Below, in pieces: positions 1 to 10,721 of a DNA stretch of 64,000 bases. Source of the DNA: Terebella lapidaria (Eukaryota; Annelida; Polychaeta; Terebellida; Terebellidae); assembly GCA_949152475.1 (NCBI GenBank), contig OX424558.1, positions 31,692,651 through 31,756,650 on the forward strand. Direction: 5' to 3'. How positions within the stretch are numbered: position 1 is the first letter of the stretch; each line of letters starts with the position of its first letter. The notes beneath the pieces were generated by a model. That model was not told where the DNA came from. It was given only the letters and a program-made list of their open reading frames with translations, and made no database searches. The translations under genes were made by a program, and so were the position numbers.

Positions 1-137
1 TATTGAATTATTTGTTATTATTCAACTTTCATCATTCCCCACCACCTACCACCTTTCCATATGTTGTGTAAATTGTATATCATATATGCAAGAATAGTGT
101 GTTGGTCACTGATAGGTACATGTACACTATATGTGTG

Positions 138-238
138 AAATAATACACTGTCCCTGAGGCGATATACACGATATCATGCCGAGCGTCAGCGAGGCGTGAT
201 GATCGTGTATACCGCCGAGGGGTGACAGTGTATTATTT
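138..238. repeat. Fold-back hairpin
   Basis: Imperfect inverted repeat: the left edge (aataatacactgtc) is the reverse complement of the right edge (gacagtgtattatt), and inner blocks tatacacgat/atcgtgtata also pair. It looks like a small MITE or fold-back repeat. No coding content is seen. Confidence 0.6.
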
Positions 239-1003
239 GTCATACATACCGAGTAAAACCGATTGTTTTTAATACAAAAAACGACCAGAACCTCCCCAAA
301 TAATGTGGAATGGTCCTCATATCGCCCCTAGAGCGGGATATGAACAATGGACTCGCCCGTCGCGCTTCACTTCAGCAAGTCTCTGCTCCACACGTAAGAG
401 CAATACAAAACGTAAACTAGGTGGTGCCAGAGTTACCTGGTATTGACACCATTGTTATGTTCTATATCCTGGCTATGATGAGGAGTGAATTTCCTTCGTT
501 GGGACAACTCCTGGTAAAGCCATACAAGGCTATAAACGTTAAATGTGTGGTGCTCTTTTTACATGCAAATGATAGATTGAATACATCTAGACTGATCGTT
601 GATTTGGTCATTCCAGTCATACATCCGCATGTCATTGAAAATTATACTTATATCCCCAACCCTCCTGTTTGGTCGTTGCTTTGACACCTATCGTCAAATG
701 GATATGGGTTCAGTATGAACACCACAAACATATTGCAACATGGTATCTATATAATTATGCCTCGACCCTTATTGGGTGCCGTCAACCGAATTAAGTTTCG
801 GCAATGATGATAATGACTCAAGCAAACAAACACGTGTTGCTTTTAGTATAGGCCTACACAGTTTGTACACTTGTAGTTGTGATTGGCTGGTTCCACGCAT
901 GAAGGCGCAATATCGCCTCATGGGATTTTTCATATAACACACTCTCTCTAGGTATGTATCACAGTATCGACACCGTTTACATATTTGGTATCCTGGCTAT
1001 AGT
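239..1003. other. No gene recognised
   Basis: AT-rich sequence with only short, unconvincing ORFs (longest about 87 codons, no domain recognisable). I see no splice-bounded exon, RNA gene or repeat boundary here. Confidence 0.4.
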
Positions 1004-3842
1004 GCATGATTCCATTGTCTCGAGCAGGTATCTATTTGTAATAAATACCTCTGTGGGAGGTATTTATTTCCAATAAATACCTGTCCCAGGTATGAAATGA
1101 AAATAAATCAATACTGGTGGACACAGTAAACACACCGGGATTTTATTTTTTATTGCCAAGCATATACATGTATCAGACTCATTACTCGATGTACATAAAC
1201 AGCTCATCGTTATGGTGTGCGAGTTTAATCCATGGGTCACAACAGTTGTTAATTTTTGGACATTCGGTTCATGAAATCATCCGCCTTCTGCAGAAATCCA
1301 GTGAAAACGTATATATCCACAATATCCTTGGAATTCCGGAGGTTTTGATAATAATCCTGCTATATTCCACATCCGCAAATGTACCGGAATCCTAGAGAAG
1401 CCTCCAGAGATCACGCATAACGTAATTTTCCTGCAAACATGAATGAAATATACAAACATGAATATTTAACTTTTCCTCTTCAAATCTAGTTTATAGCTAT
1501 TCAGCATATGTATTATGGGAACAATTTGAACAGAATTTTCACTTCGCCATATAAATTAAATGCACGAATAGCACACACAAAAAAAATTCACTTACCAGTC
1601 GTACGTTGAAGTCATGGAAGTCATGGATCAAACTTTATAATCGCCGTAGTGATTTTACGAGGAATTCTGTAAATACATGTGTACAAATCGTTTTTTATTT
1701 TCTTATAAGGATTGAAAGAACGCAGGATAAAGATATTCGTTCGGGCAAAAATTATGATTCAATTCTTTGCACACGGGTACAATCCGTTAGATAATGCGGA
1801 AGGAGAAAATGCTCGTTTTGTTTTGAATTCAAAGAAATAAGTGATATACTCACCGGTTTACAAATCTGGTATGTTGTTCATGTACTGCATCTGGTCACAC
1901 CAAAATTTTGAGTCATTCCCAGGAATAAAATTATGCAACAGTATCCAACAAACAAGCGCGTCAGAACACGCGTATATCCGCACGCATCGTATCCATGTGT
2001 TCCATTTTTCATCACGAAAAGTTGATGTCACGTAGCTTGCTGTTTCAAAGTGAGCGCGCCTTTTGCCGCGTTTGTTTTTATAAGGTTCCATTTGAGCAAT
2101 ACTCACAAACGCGTTACTAGGGGGAGAAAACAGCTCAAAGGCACAGTGCGAGTCCACCAGAAACATACTGAATTGGAACCATGTATGCTGTAGCCATAAC
2201 AACAGAATGCGGGCTAGGGTTGAATGTACAAATCTATGAGCTGAGTCATGTGGTGAAGCAGTTTCTGTAGCGAGTAGCCGAAGCGGCCCAAGTATCATAC
2301 CCTGCGCCTTAATTCTACTCGTCCACTAAATGAATGCCATTTAATCCGTCTGTCACCTTTTTAATCCTTATTGAATATAGAGGAAGGCGCAGTATATGAT
2401 ACTTGGGCCATAGAAGCTTTCCTGACGGATACACTTGATTGGGCAAGGACTGTGCGTTGCATTTGCAGTTTTGTTGTTTATATAGTGCATGATTCCATTG
2501 TCTCGAGCAGGTATCTATTTGTAATAAATACCTCTGTGGGAGGTATTTATTCCCAATAAATACCTGTCCCAGCTATTGAATGAAAATAAATCAATACTGG
2601 TGGACACAATAAACACACCGGGATTGTATTTTTTATTGCCGAGCATATACATGTATCAGACTTGTATTACTCGATGTACATGAACGAATAATCGCTACGG
2701 TGTGTGATTTTAATCCATGGGTCACAACAGTTGTTAATTTTTTGACATTTGGTTCATGAAATCATCCGCCTTCTGCAGAAATCCAGTGAAAACGTATATA
2801 TCCACAATATCCTTGGAATTCCGGAGGTTTTGATAATAATCCTGCGATATTCCACATCCGCAAATGTACAGGAATCCCAGGGAAGCCTCCAGAGATCACG
2901 CATAACGTAATTTTCCTGCAAACATGAATGAAAAATACAAGCATGAATGTTTGATTTTTCCTCTTCAAATCTAGTTTATAGCTATTCAGCATATGTATTA
3001 TGGGAACAATTTGAACAGAACTTTCACTCCGCCATATAAATTAAATGCACGAATAGCATACAAAAAATTTTTTTTACTTACCAGTCGTACGTTGAAGTCA
3101 GGGAAGTCATGGATTAAACTTTATAATCGCCGTAGTGGTTTTACGAGGAATTCTGTAAATACATGTGTACAAATCGTTTTTAATTTTCTTATAAGGATTG
3201 AAAGAACGCAGGATAAAGATATTTGTTCGGGCATAAATTATGATTCAATTCTTTGTACACGGGTACAGCCCGTTGGATATTGCAGAAGGAGAAAATGCTA
3301 CTTTTGTTTTGAATTCAAAGAAATAAGTGATATACTCACCGGTTTACAAATCTGGTATGTTGTTCATGTACTGCATCTGGTTAGAAAAAAATTTTGAGTC
3401 ATTCCCAGGAATAAGATTTTGCTACTGTATCCAACAAACAAGCGCGTCAGAACACGCGTTTATATCCGCATGCATCGTATCCAAGTGTTACATTTTTCAT
3501 CACGAAAAGTTGATGTCACGTAGCTTGCTGTTTCAAAGTGAGCGCGCCTTTTGCCGCGTTTGTTTTTATAGGGTTCTATTTCAGCAATACTCACAAACGC
3601 GTTACTAGGGGGAGAAAACAGCTCAAAGGCACAGTGCGAGTCCACCAGAAACACACTCAATTGGAACCATGCATACTGTAGCCATAACAACAGAATGCGG
3701 GCTAGGGTTGAAGGTACAAATCTATGAGCCGAGTCATGTGGTGAAGCAGTTTCTGTAGTGAGTAATAGATCCAATAAAGCTTTCCTGACGGATACACTTG
3801 ATTGGGCAAGGACTGTGCGTTGCATTTGCAGTTTTGTTATTT
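1004..3842. repeat. ~1.48-kb tandem duplication
   Basis: A block starting gcatgattccattgtctcg at 1004 recurs at 2487 (offset 1483). The copies can be followed through shared landmarks: ccgccttctg at 1281 and 2766, gagtcatgtggtgaag at 2243 and 3731. The copies differ by scattered substitutions and small indels. A segment of roughly 120 bp near 2277-2415 of copy 1 is absent from copy 2, after which both share gctttcctgacggatac. Each copy contains a small palindrome (aataaatacc...ggtatttatt). Short ORFs inside mirror each other but look non-coding. Confidence 0.8.
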
Positions 3843-3871
3843 TGATATATAGTGAATTACGTAAAGTGTAT

Positions 3872-3966
3872 TTGGGGGGGGGGGGGGGGGGGGGTAGTGG
3901 CTTGTACCAGAAATGTGTGCGTGTGTATGTGCGTGTGTATGTGTGTGTGTGTGTGGGGGGGGGGGG
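3872..3966. repeat. Poly-G and GT-rich low-complexity tract
   Basis: A run of about 20 G, then a GTGT-rich stretch, then a second G run. Low complexity; the glycine- and valine-rich ORFs across it are artefacts. Confidence 0.9.
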
Positions 3967-3982
3967 TGCATGCACTATGTCG

Positions 3983-4078
3983 GATAATGCCTACGGCTTC
4001 GTATTTCTCACGAATAGAAACCTCGGCCTTCGGCCTCGGTCTCTATTCGTGAGAAATACTCAGCCTAGGGCATTATCC
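3983..4078. repeat. Fold-back hairpin
   Basis: Arms gataatgcc and tatttctcacgaatag pair with ctattcgtgagaaata and ggcattatc around a GC-rich centre (cggccttcggcctcgg). It looks like a MITE-type hairpin directly next to another one at 4114-4289. Confidence 0.7.
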
Positions 4079-4113
4079 TATACATATATATGTCAGTTGC
4101 AAAATAGTGTCAA

Positions 4114-4289
4114 TAGGGTCTGTAAGTCTCGTGCCGTCACGGTGTGATTCTGGGGACCAACAAACATACACCTTTTGTGTTACCTGAGTAGTTTGAGTTC
4201 TAACTGGAGCTCTACTCATACTAAAGAAAAGGTGTATGTTTGTTGGTCCCCAGAATCACACCGTGACGGCACGAGACTTACAGACCCTA
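4114..4289. mobile_element. MITE with perfect 63-bp inverted repeats
   Basis: 4114-4176 and 4227-4289 are exact reverse complements of each other, separated by a 50-bp loop. The arms begin TAGGGTCTGTAAG and end CTTACAGACCCTA; the outer TA could be a TA target duplication, as in Tc1/mariner-type MITEs. No ORF is present. Perfect pairing implies a recent origin or gene conversion between the arms. Confidence 0.75.
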
Positions 4290-4601
4290 TAGAACAGCAC
4301 ACACGGGTCTTATAAGCTAAAATATCGAGGGAATTCCTCGGTCACTTCCTCGGTTCACTCGATGGCCTAGCATGCGGCCATGCGTGATATTTGCATATTC
4401 ACGAGCTTGGTGTGTTGATGTCTCACATACGGTGCCCATTCGTTTCGCATTGTTGCTAGTTAAATAACGAATTCCGCTCATTTTCAGCAATGTCATGAAG
4501 AAATCAATATTCTGGGAAACTGGTGTTGTACACCAATATTCTATGTATGAATTATCGCATTTTACCAGGACCATGTTGGAACGTAGGCGCAACCAGTGTG
4601 T

Positions 4602-5474
4602 TCATAATGACACGGACCCAAACCATACTAAAATCGATTTCTTACTAGCAACAATGCGGAACGGATGACCACCGTGGTTGAATGTGTGACGTGTCAGGGA
4701 TTCCTCTCTCAAAGACCTGATTCTAATGTAAACATAAACATAAACTTGCGCGACTGTCAATCTTAATGTAAACACCATTTCAGCCTTCCGTTTCGGGTGA
4801 AATAGCGCATAAATAGCCATGTGTATGGGATTTTGGGGATCATACTTAATCATAGTGGCGATATAATTTTGTCGACTGAGCTGGTTTTTCAATTTGAACA
4901 AATATTGGTAACTATGTGCAAATACCGCTTTAACTTCAATAAGCACTACAGCTTTGGAACATATGCGAGACGCTGATGACACATTCATCAAACGTCTGAT
5001 CACCTTCTCAGTACAAATGAGAATACTGACAACACCATCAGAAGGAGTAACTAGACCACCACGGTCTCTCAGCGTCAACAGTGAATCCGCTGTCTTCTTA
5101 CTCTCTGGGATGTGATCAAGAACAAGACTCTGAACAGATATCACAGGACATCACTGATACAGCTTTGCGAACCACAAACCCAGCTATGTACACAACAATG
5201 TTTTCCAGTTAGAGTTCATACTTCTGAGCTGATTGAAAGCCCCCCGCATCAGCGGTGAACTCATCGGCCGACGTATCGTCTGTGAACTGTGAAGTAGCGG
5301 GTGCAGAATGCTTCGCTTGGATGACACTGGTCGAGCTGTGGTCTATCCCAAGGAGACTCGTCCCATCGACAGCGACGACGTTCCCGTTCTTACCAGGCAA
5401 AACACCGGAGTGAGCCAGAAGACGATGGAAAGCGTAGCCGAACACCTTACATGTTGGGTCATTGTTCCACCCCC
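4602..5474 (-). pseudogene. Exon 12: transposase C-terminal region, broken
   Basis: The acceptor TTCAAACAG precedes 5474 and joins phase 1 from exon 11 to give GGWNNDPTCKVFGYAF, the conserved block after the third catalytic aspartate in P-element/THAP9-like transposases. The frame runs to an in-frame TAA at 5209-5211, but the next codons (ENIVVYIAGFVVRK, then a C-x2-C pair) are conserved family sequence, so the TAA is a nonsense change. A one-base frame change near 5126 leads into DHIPESKK...RDRGGLVTPSDGVV, the C-terminal block. That frame stops at 4602. Past about 4950 the sequence no longer resembles the family. Confidence 0.8.
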
Positions 5475-5662
5475 CTGTTTGAAGAAAGAAAACAATGTGT
5501 TTAGATTCATTGAGGCGCACTACATACAAACAGACTCACACATGTACATGTACAGTAGCTGTCGTGTGCAACATGATATCACATGTGTGTACATATATTG
5601 TAATATTACCGGGTCCAGTGTTGTACATTATTTTGAGCTAACAATATTCAATGTGGTAATAC

Positions 5663-5809
5663 CTGCACGTCTCGCTGCTCCGAAGCACAGTTCTAGGTGA
5701 TCCTGGCTGAACTTGTACGTCAACACAAACTTCTATGTAGCAAGCAGCTGAGGCAGGACACGCAAACGGGGACTCTATGTCGACCAGGAAGCCAACAACA
5801 CTCATGAAT
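5663..5809 (-). pseudogene. Exon 11: third catalytic Asp block, broken
   Basis: Acceptor TTTACTTTTCAG, donor GCAG/GTATTA. The exon opens in one frame with SVVGFLVDIES and closes in another with KFVLTYKFSQDHLEL, both conserved P-transposase blocks, so a frame change lies between them. The second frame also contains TAG at 5733-5735 just before KFVL. The QDH aspartate corresponds to the third catalytic acidic residue of the P-element family. Confidence 0.8.
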
Positions 5810-6562
5810 CTGAAAAGTAAATCCTTTTCAATCGTTCATTCCTCACACTTTACATGTACATGTATGTACATCATGATAAAACTAGACATATCATACTAGT
5901 AGTATCTCGTCATCAAGCTCCTTATAATGGCTTCCTTGTTGTTAGATCTAAAGGGATAACGATCGATTATAAGCCTGCAAGGAATCTGATCCGTGTCTCA
6001 TTTTAGGGTCAGTAGATGATATCAGCTATATGAATCAGTGTTTCACATACAGAGGTCTTTCAAAGTCATATTCGAGTCTCAGTATTTACGGCCATATAGG
6101 ACTTCCAACAAGAGCACAAACATTATATGACAACTATCTGGAACCCTACAGCCCCACAATCTGCTGAATTAAATCAACTGTCAGAACTTGATATGTTCAA
6201 ATTCAAGGTTACCATTTTGAACTCCATATAGTGTTTGCTGCTAGTGTCTGATACCATCAATACTAGTATACAACAATTTTTCACCATATTTGGAGGTAAA
6301 ATCATGACTGACTATAATCATGCCATGAAAATCAATAGGCAATAAGAAACAAAGCCATAGACTGTCCATTAAAGATTATAGAACAGTTTATTCAGAATTT
6401 GTGACCTGTAGTGCAATTACGAGAGAACTATATGTGGACATGAAGGTAACATGACAAAAACCACAGCATCTCCAACCCATATTTTTGAGATACAGTGATT
6501 ATATGAACATTGCTACATGTAACATGTGATATTTGATGACTGGATTCGGAGGACAGAAGCAA

Positions 6563-6745
6563 TCATATAGCAACTGCCCTTTTTGTTGCATGTACAGGCA
6601 GCTCAGTCGTTAGCTTCAGGGACACAATATATCGCCAGATTTCCTCCAGCTTGGGTGCGACATCCATAACATCAAACACTGGATGGTTGTATCCTCGTCC
6701 CTTCAAATTCCTGGTGTTCAAGATATCAAAGAGGACGTCAAACAC
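6563..6745 (-). pseudogene. Exon 10 of P-type transposase
   Basis: Acceptor TTTTTCCCTAG, in phase with exon 9. It reads VFDVLFDILNTRN then VMDVAPKLEEIWRYIVSLK, matching the transposase insertion region in which 'FDxLFDxLNxRN' is characteristic. It ends at TGA (6563-6565) just after HATKRAVAI. No strong donor precedes the stop; a weak GTTGCT near 6577 would not keep the frame to exon 11. Confidence 0.7.
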
Positions 6746-6977
6746 CTAGGGAAAAACACAAAATTTGGTTATTTGGATGCACCAATGCTTGAACATACAA
6801 ATTGGCGTTATGAGAAAACATACATGCAGGAGCGGATCAAAGGTTCAGAGATGTTGGCAGAGGGGAGGGTGGGGGGTTGCAGTATGTCTACTTGTGTATA
6901 CTGACTTATAGAGTTTCAACCCCGACATGTGATAAATCGTACTGAAAGATAGTTGATCAAGAATTATGTATCCATAC

Positions 6978-7154
6978 CTCAATGAATTTGGCAGTGGCCA
7001 AAGAATTTTGGAGTTTCAGGTTATGTCCAAGACGCAAAGCTTGTGCAGTAGAGTTACTCAGGACTTGTGCAGCGAGCCGTACTCTCATCTTCTGATTCTT
7101 GAACTGGATGTGTTGTAGTGTCAACTTGTTGGCAACCCTTAGACCACATTCCTT
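6978..7154 (-). CDS. Exon 9 of P-type transposase
   Basis: Acceptor TTTTATTTGTAG, donor GAG/GTATGG, 59 whole codons, phase 0 on both sides. It contains ANKLTLQHIQFKNQKMRV and LAAQVLSNS, characteristic of THAP9/P-element transposases (the 'N+L...H+...QKM+V+LAAQ' block). No stop or frame break. Confidence 0.85.
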
Positions 7155-7298
7155 CTACAAATAAAACATCACATGACAAGGGGACATATCTCACTCACTT
7201 TTGTCAAGTAAATAGGAACATCATTTAACAATTTGACACTATGTTTAGCAGTGTGTCTGAACACCTGACCAAACTCAAGTTTTGGAAGATTTACACAC

Positions 7299-7726
7299 CT
7301 GAACGCTGTGAATGTTCTTGATGTACTGCCACGATACTTGTCCGTCCGGAGACACAAGCAGCTGGTAGGCTTCAAACATGTTCCTAACAAGTTTGAGCAT
7401 GTGGCATGCATCAAACATCACAAACACCTGCTGGTTTCCGTAAGGATCAACAAAATGTGTTCTCAAGTGGAGGGGATCCAGCGAGCAGCCCAGTAAGTGA
7501 CACATGCTGACGTTGGTGGCGTGACCATCCATAGTAATGGCATGAACCACCAGTCCTATGTCGCGGAGGTACTCCAGTGCATGGAGCAGGAGTTGGTGTT
7601 GGGCTGCGGCCGAGAGGATTCTCGTCAGGGAGTAAGCCACTGGCACCTTCCACTGACCCGTTATCCCGACTGCCATGAAAACTAAAGCTTCCTTGGCCTC
7701 TTGTGCTTCGTCACCATCATCTTCAC
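7299..7726 (-). CDS. Exon 8: transposase catalytic core
   Basis: Largest coding exon of the gene (428 bp, phase 1 in, phase 0 out; acceptor CTATCTAG, donor TTCAG/GTGTGT). It contains EALVFMAVGITGQWKVPVAY, then HAITMDGHATNVSM with the second catalytic aspartate, and VFVMFDACHMLKLVRNMF, all hallmarks of the P-element RNase H-like core. Intact. Confidence 0.9.
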
Positions 7727-7946
7727 CTAGATAGTAGCAAAAACAATACCCTATGAAATTCATACAAAAAAGCCAAGATCAATAAAGACATTTATATGTG
7801 TGCCAGGGTCCATACAAACAGGAGAATTCTGACAAGAAGACACAGGTGTGAATACTTTATGTAAATATATCACGCATGGAATCCATGTACGCAAGTAACT
7901 AGTAAATCATACCTCATATACAACAGTATTACAACCAGATACTTAC

Positions 7947-8137
7947 CTTGACCAAGATCCACAAATCCGATCATTTTGCCATATTTCTGGTCATAGTCCA
8001 CCTGTTGCTTCAATGCCATGGCATCAATTATCAGGCAGCATGCAGTGTACTGATCTGGCTTCTGGTCGTGTAGTTTCTTCAGGCCTGCTAGCACACCAGT
8101 ATTAAAGCCTGGTCTCTCGTCAATGGACTCCAGCCAA
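7947..8137 (-). CDS. Exon 7: first catalytic Asp region
   Basis: Acceptor TATTTGCAG, donor CAAG/GTAAGT, phase 2 in and 1 out. It reads SWLESIDERPGFNTGVL, then CLIIDAMALKQQVDYDQKYG and GFVDLGQG. IDAMALK carries the first catalytic aspartate of P-type transposases. Intact and in phase with exons 6 and 8. Confidence 0.88.
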
Positions 8138-8260
8138 CTGCAAATATTTACAATATTCATGCATCGTTTTGTTCTTAATGTCATGAGTATCCCAATTTAT
8201 TAACAAACTTACAGTAAGTTATTTAACAACAAAAGCGCAAAGGCATGAACACTTATCTAC

Positions 8261-8360
8261 CTTGACGCTAACTTCCAAACAATTAGGTCTGGGGTTAAAA
8301 GCATATCCAGCTCTCGTGTTGACAAAGGTTGACCATGTTGACGGAGGTTTGCTGATGAAA
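8261..8360 (-). CDS. Exon 6 of P-type transposase
   Basis: Acceptor TTGTTTTCAG, donor TCAAG/GTAGAT, 100 bp, phase 1 in and 2 out, so it joins exons 5 and 7 in frame. It reads NLRQHGQPLSTRELDMLL. Most relatives I know pass more directly from the LPHP motif to the WL..D.RPGF motif, so this exon may be a lineage-specific insert or a poorly conserved linker. Confidence 0.65.
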
Positions 8361-8848
8361 CTGAAAACAAGATTGCTGTCAGAAAATTTGCTCTCAAAAT
8401 GAAAAGGCAATGAATGTCAGGACTGGATCAATTTGTGTAAACAAAACACAACTTCAAATATAAAAAAATATAAAAAAAATATCCAATATCCAACAAATTA
8501 ACATTAAAGTATACAGTGGTCCCTTGAGATCAAGACTTCAATTTTTGCGAAGGAAAAAAAAAGACTAATCTAACAGGAAATCTTATTTCATAGGTCCATT
8601 TACATGATGAACCAATCTCTGGGGATACACAGGAAAGTCTCTAAAGACAGGAAAGTCTCATTTTGGAGTGCTCTTGTCTGACAGGGACCCCTGTAATGTG
8701 TACTGTATCGTTCATATTGTAACGAGTACTAGTACATGTCATGTTATGACATGGATTGCTAATACAAAGAATGCAACATAGTACAATAATACATGGGTAA
8801 TACATATGTAGGAATGTATGTGTTGTCTGAATGTGTGTGTGAACTTAC

Positions 8849-9001
8849 CGGCACAGAGTTCTGGGTGTGGAAGAAGGACTTTCCTGTCGACACGGAGGTA
8901 CTCGTATGTCTTGTGGCTGTACAGATGTAACGTCAGGGCGAATGACCGTTGCTCCTCAGTGTAGGATCCTACAGGTCGAGCGAACAGATCTGCTGGGAAG
9001 T
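8849..9001 (-). CDS. Exon 5: start of transposase domain
   Basis: Acceptor CTATTACAG, donor GCCG/GTAAGT, phase 1 to 1. It encodes YTEEQRSFALTLHLYSHKTY followed by EYLR and a VLLPHPE motif, the canonical N-terminal block of the P-element/THAP9 transposase domain. Intact. Confidence 0.88.
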
Positions 9002-9251
9002 CTGTAATAGATTGTCAATAATATTCATGACAGGTACATGCATTGTATTCCAATTATTTTCACTTTTTCCTTCCTCATTCCATCCTGTGCACCACAGTGC
9101 AGACCTCGAAATACAACCCCCTGTCAGGTCCCTAACTGGAGCTTATCATATTGATACATGCTATCACCGACGGCACACGCAATCAGTTAGCAGAGTTCCA
9201 ATAATGTTCTAAATTGAACGTGATATAGTTCAATTCAAACCTAAACCTTAC

Positions 9252-9459
9252 CTGAATAGGCCTCCATTTTAGCCTGCAACTCTTCAGTGATCAAACTCTT
9301 CTCTTTCAGTTTTTCCAGAAGAGAATGGCAGTTGACCCTGGCCCTCTCCTCCCGGTCCCGGGCATTGCGCAGGTCTTTCTGCAACTTATCTCTCTGAGCA
9401 GTTGCTCTCTCCAGCCGAATCTTCAGCTCCTGTGCCTCTGGCAACTGGTAGCTGTGGTC
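9252..9459 (-). CDS. Exon 4: coiled coil of THAP transposase
   Basis: Acceptor TTTTGCAG immediately before 9459, donor TTCAG/GTAAGG, phase 0 in and 1 out. It encodes a heptad-rich, charged helix (LKIRLERATAQRDKLQKDL and following), matching the oligomerisation coiled coil between THAP and catalytic domains. The LTR element ends only 12 bases upstream of the acceptor, so the original branch point and most of the pyrimidine tract have been displaced. Confidence 0.85.
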
Positions 9460-9468
9460 CTGCAAAAT

Positions 9469-9472
9469 ATAA
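9469..9472. repeat. Target-site duplication ATAA (left)
   Basis: ATAA flanks the left LTR here and is repeated at 22882-22885 outside the right LTR. Four-base duplications occur in several gypsy-group elements. Confidence 0.85.
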
Positions 9473-9559
9473 TGTGAAGAATATCGTTCACGGCCGATAT
9501 TAAGCCGGTTTAACTGGGTCGTCGTGTGATTCAATAAGCCGGCAGTTTCAATTCAACTG

Positions 9560-9565
9560 TTTATT
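9560..9565 (-). terminator. LTR polyadenylation signal
   Basis: AATAAA in sense orientation, about 130 bp downstream of the TATA box, as expected for the R-region end. The copy in the 5' LTR is at 22220-22225. Confidence 0.55.
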
Positions 9566-9691
9566 GTGGTGATAAGAGCAATGATTCAGTCACTCACAAT
9601 CAGGGCCGCACTCTCACCTACGTCGGGTGATATCCCAGTCGAATATAATCCTATTATAGTCCTTTATATATCTTGCACATATATCCAATGG

Positions 9692-9699
9692 TTTTTATA
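9692..9699 (-). promoter_or_regulatory. LTR TATA box
   Basis: TATAAAAA in sense orientation, about 515 bp into the LTR. The same box lies at 22352-22359 in the 5' LTR, where it would drive the genomic RNA. Confidence 0.55.
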
Positions 9700-10211
9700 T
9701 CACTTGTATTCAGTTCGTATATTAATTTCGACAGTCTTCACAGGAGCTTTTGTTTATACGTCCTGTCACTGGGATTTACACTACTCTTCTGCGCAGAAGA
9801 CCGGGGCCGAGGGACCATGTGGCTGTGTAATTTCCCGCCAAGTGTAAGCGGTGTTGTGATAGGTTGAATGTGTGGTGCAATGCGCTGATGTCACCGGGAA
9901 AGTGGGTTTCCCCGGCTCGTGTCAATACTTTATCTGTGCACGTGATGTATGGAGTATGTGTGTCAAGTTCTATGTTTAGAAGTCAGTGCATGTGAAGGTC
10001 AAGGTCGAGTAAACGGGGCCGAGTGTACTGAGCTAGCGGGGCCGCAGGTGCGTGGTTTGACCTGTGTATGTAACCATGACTACATGGAGTTTATGCTTGT
10101 GATCGTATAGTGTGTACTTGTCCTGTATGTAAGTCATGTAGAATGAATGTTTGTTGTGGAAATGTGTAGTGCGCGGGAGGGACGGGAGTAACAGTCGCTA
10201 AAATTACTACA

Positions 10212-10225
10212 TAACACCCCTTCAT
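10212..10225 (-). promoter_or_regulatory. Polypurine tract
   Basis: Directly upstream of the 3' LTR in sense: TGAAGGGGTGTTA. The GAAGGGG run is the likely plus-strand DNA primer. Confidence 0.65.
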
Positions 10226-10721
10226 TAATCCTACGCCCTCGGGATTACCCTCCCCGGACCCTACCGTCGCCAAAAACTAAACAATAAAAAGCTAAAAAGT
10301 CCTAAAGGTCAAACCCAAAAACACTCACACACACACGCCGCGCGAAATGCGAAAACACTGCATACAATAAAAATTCCTAACCGTCAAAATAAACGTCAGC
10401 AGTCAGTCCGTCAGCCGTCTCTACGATGATACATATACAAATACATTCATAACAATGACCGATGATGAATGGAATGTTTGATATGGAATGATAAACAAAA
10501 CTCCTCGACGTTTCAAAGTGAAACGGAACTATAACTTTAAGAGTCTATTGAACTGAAATAAAATGAAGATTAAACCTAACTAAATCACATGTATAAAAAC
10601 AAAAAGCCGTGACTAGGATATTAAATGTATATGTACAACTATTTACAATATAAATATGCCGTGACCAGAATTGTTTGGTCACTCGGGGCCGCATCAAAGG
10701 GCCGAACAGTTCAGGGTCGAA
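10226..10721 (-). other. Element 3' non-coding segment
   Basis: About 500 bp between the ORF4 stop and the polypurine tract. AT-richer than the coding part; no ORF of note. Confidence 0.6.

Larger units (their letters stand above)
9473..10211 (-). repeat. 3' LTR (739 bp)
   Basis: In sense orientation it starts TGTAGTAATTTTAGCG and ends CGATATTCTTCACA. It lacks a 10-bp block (gtaatgcctg on the plus strand) present in the partner LTR; otherwise I see no difference. Confidence 0.95.

Noticed and set aside
3758..4147. Plus-strand ORF of 129 codons
   Set aside because: Runs through poly-G and GT repeats and the hairpins; composition is an artefact.
5308..5700. Plus-strand ORF of 130 codons
   Set aside because: Lies antisense over transposase exons 11-12, whose minus-strand reading has clear family motifs.
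9566..9867. ORFs inside the LTRs (also at 22226-22527)
   Set aside because: Duplicated because the LTRs are duplicated; they cross the TATA and polyadenylation signals and look non-coding.
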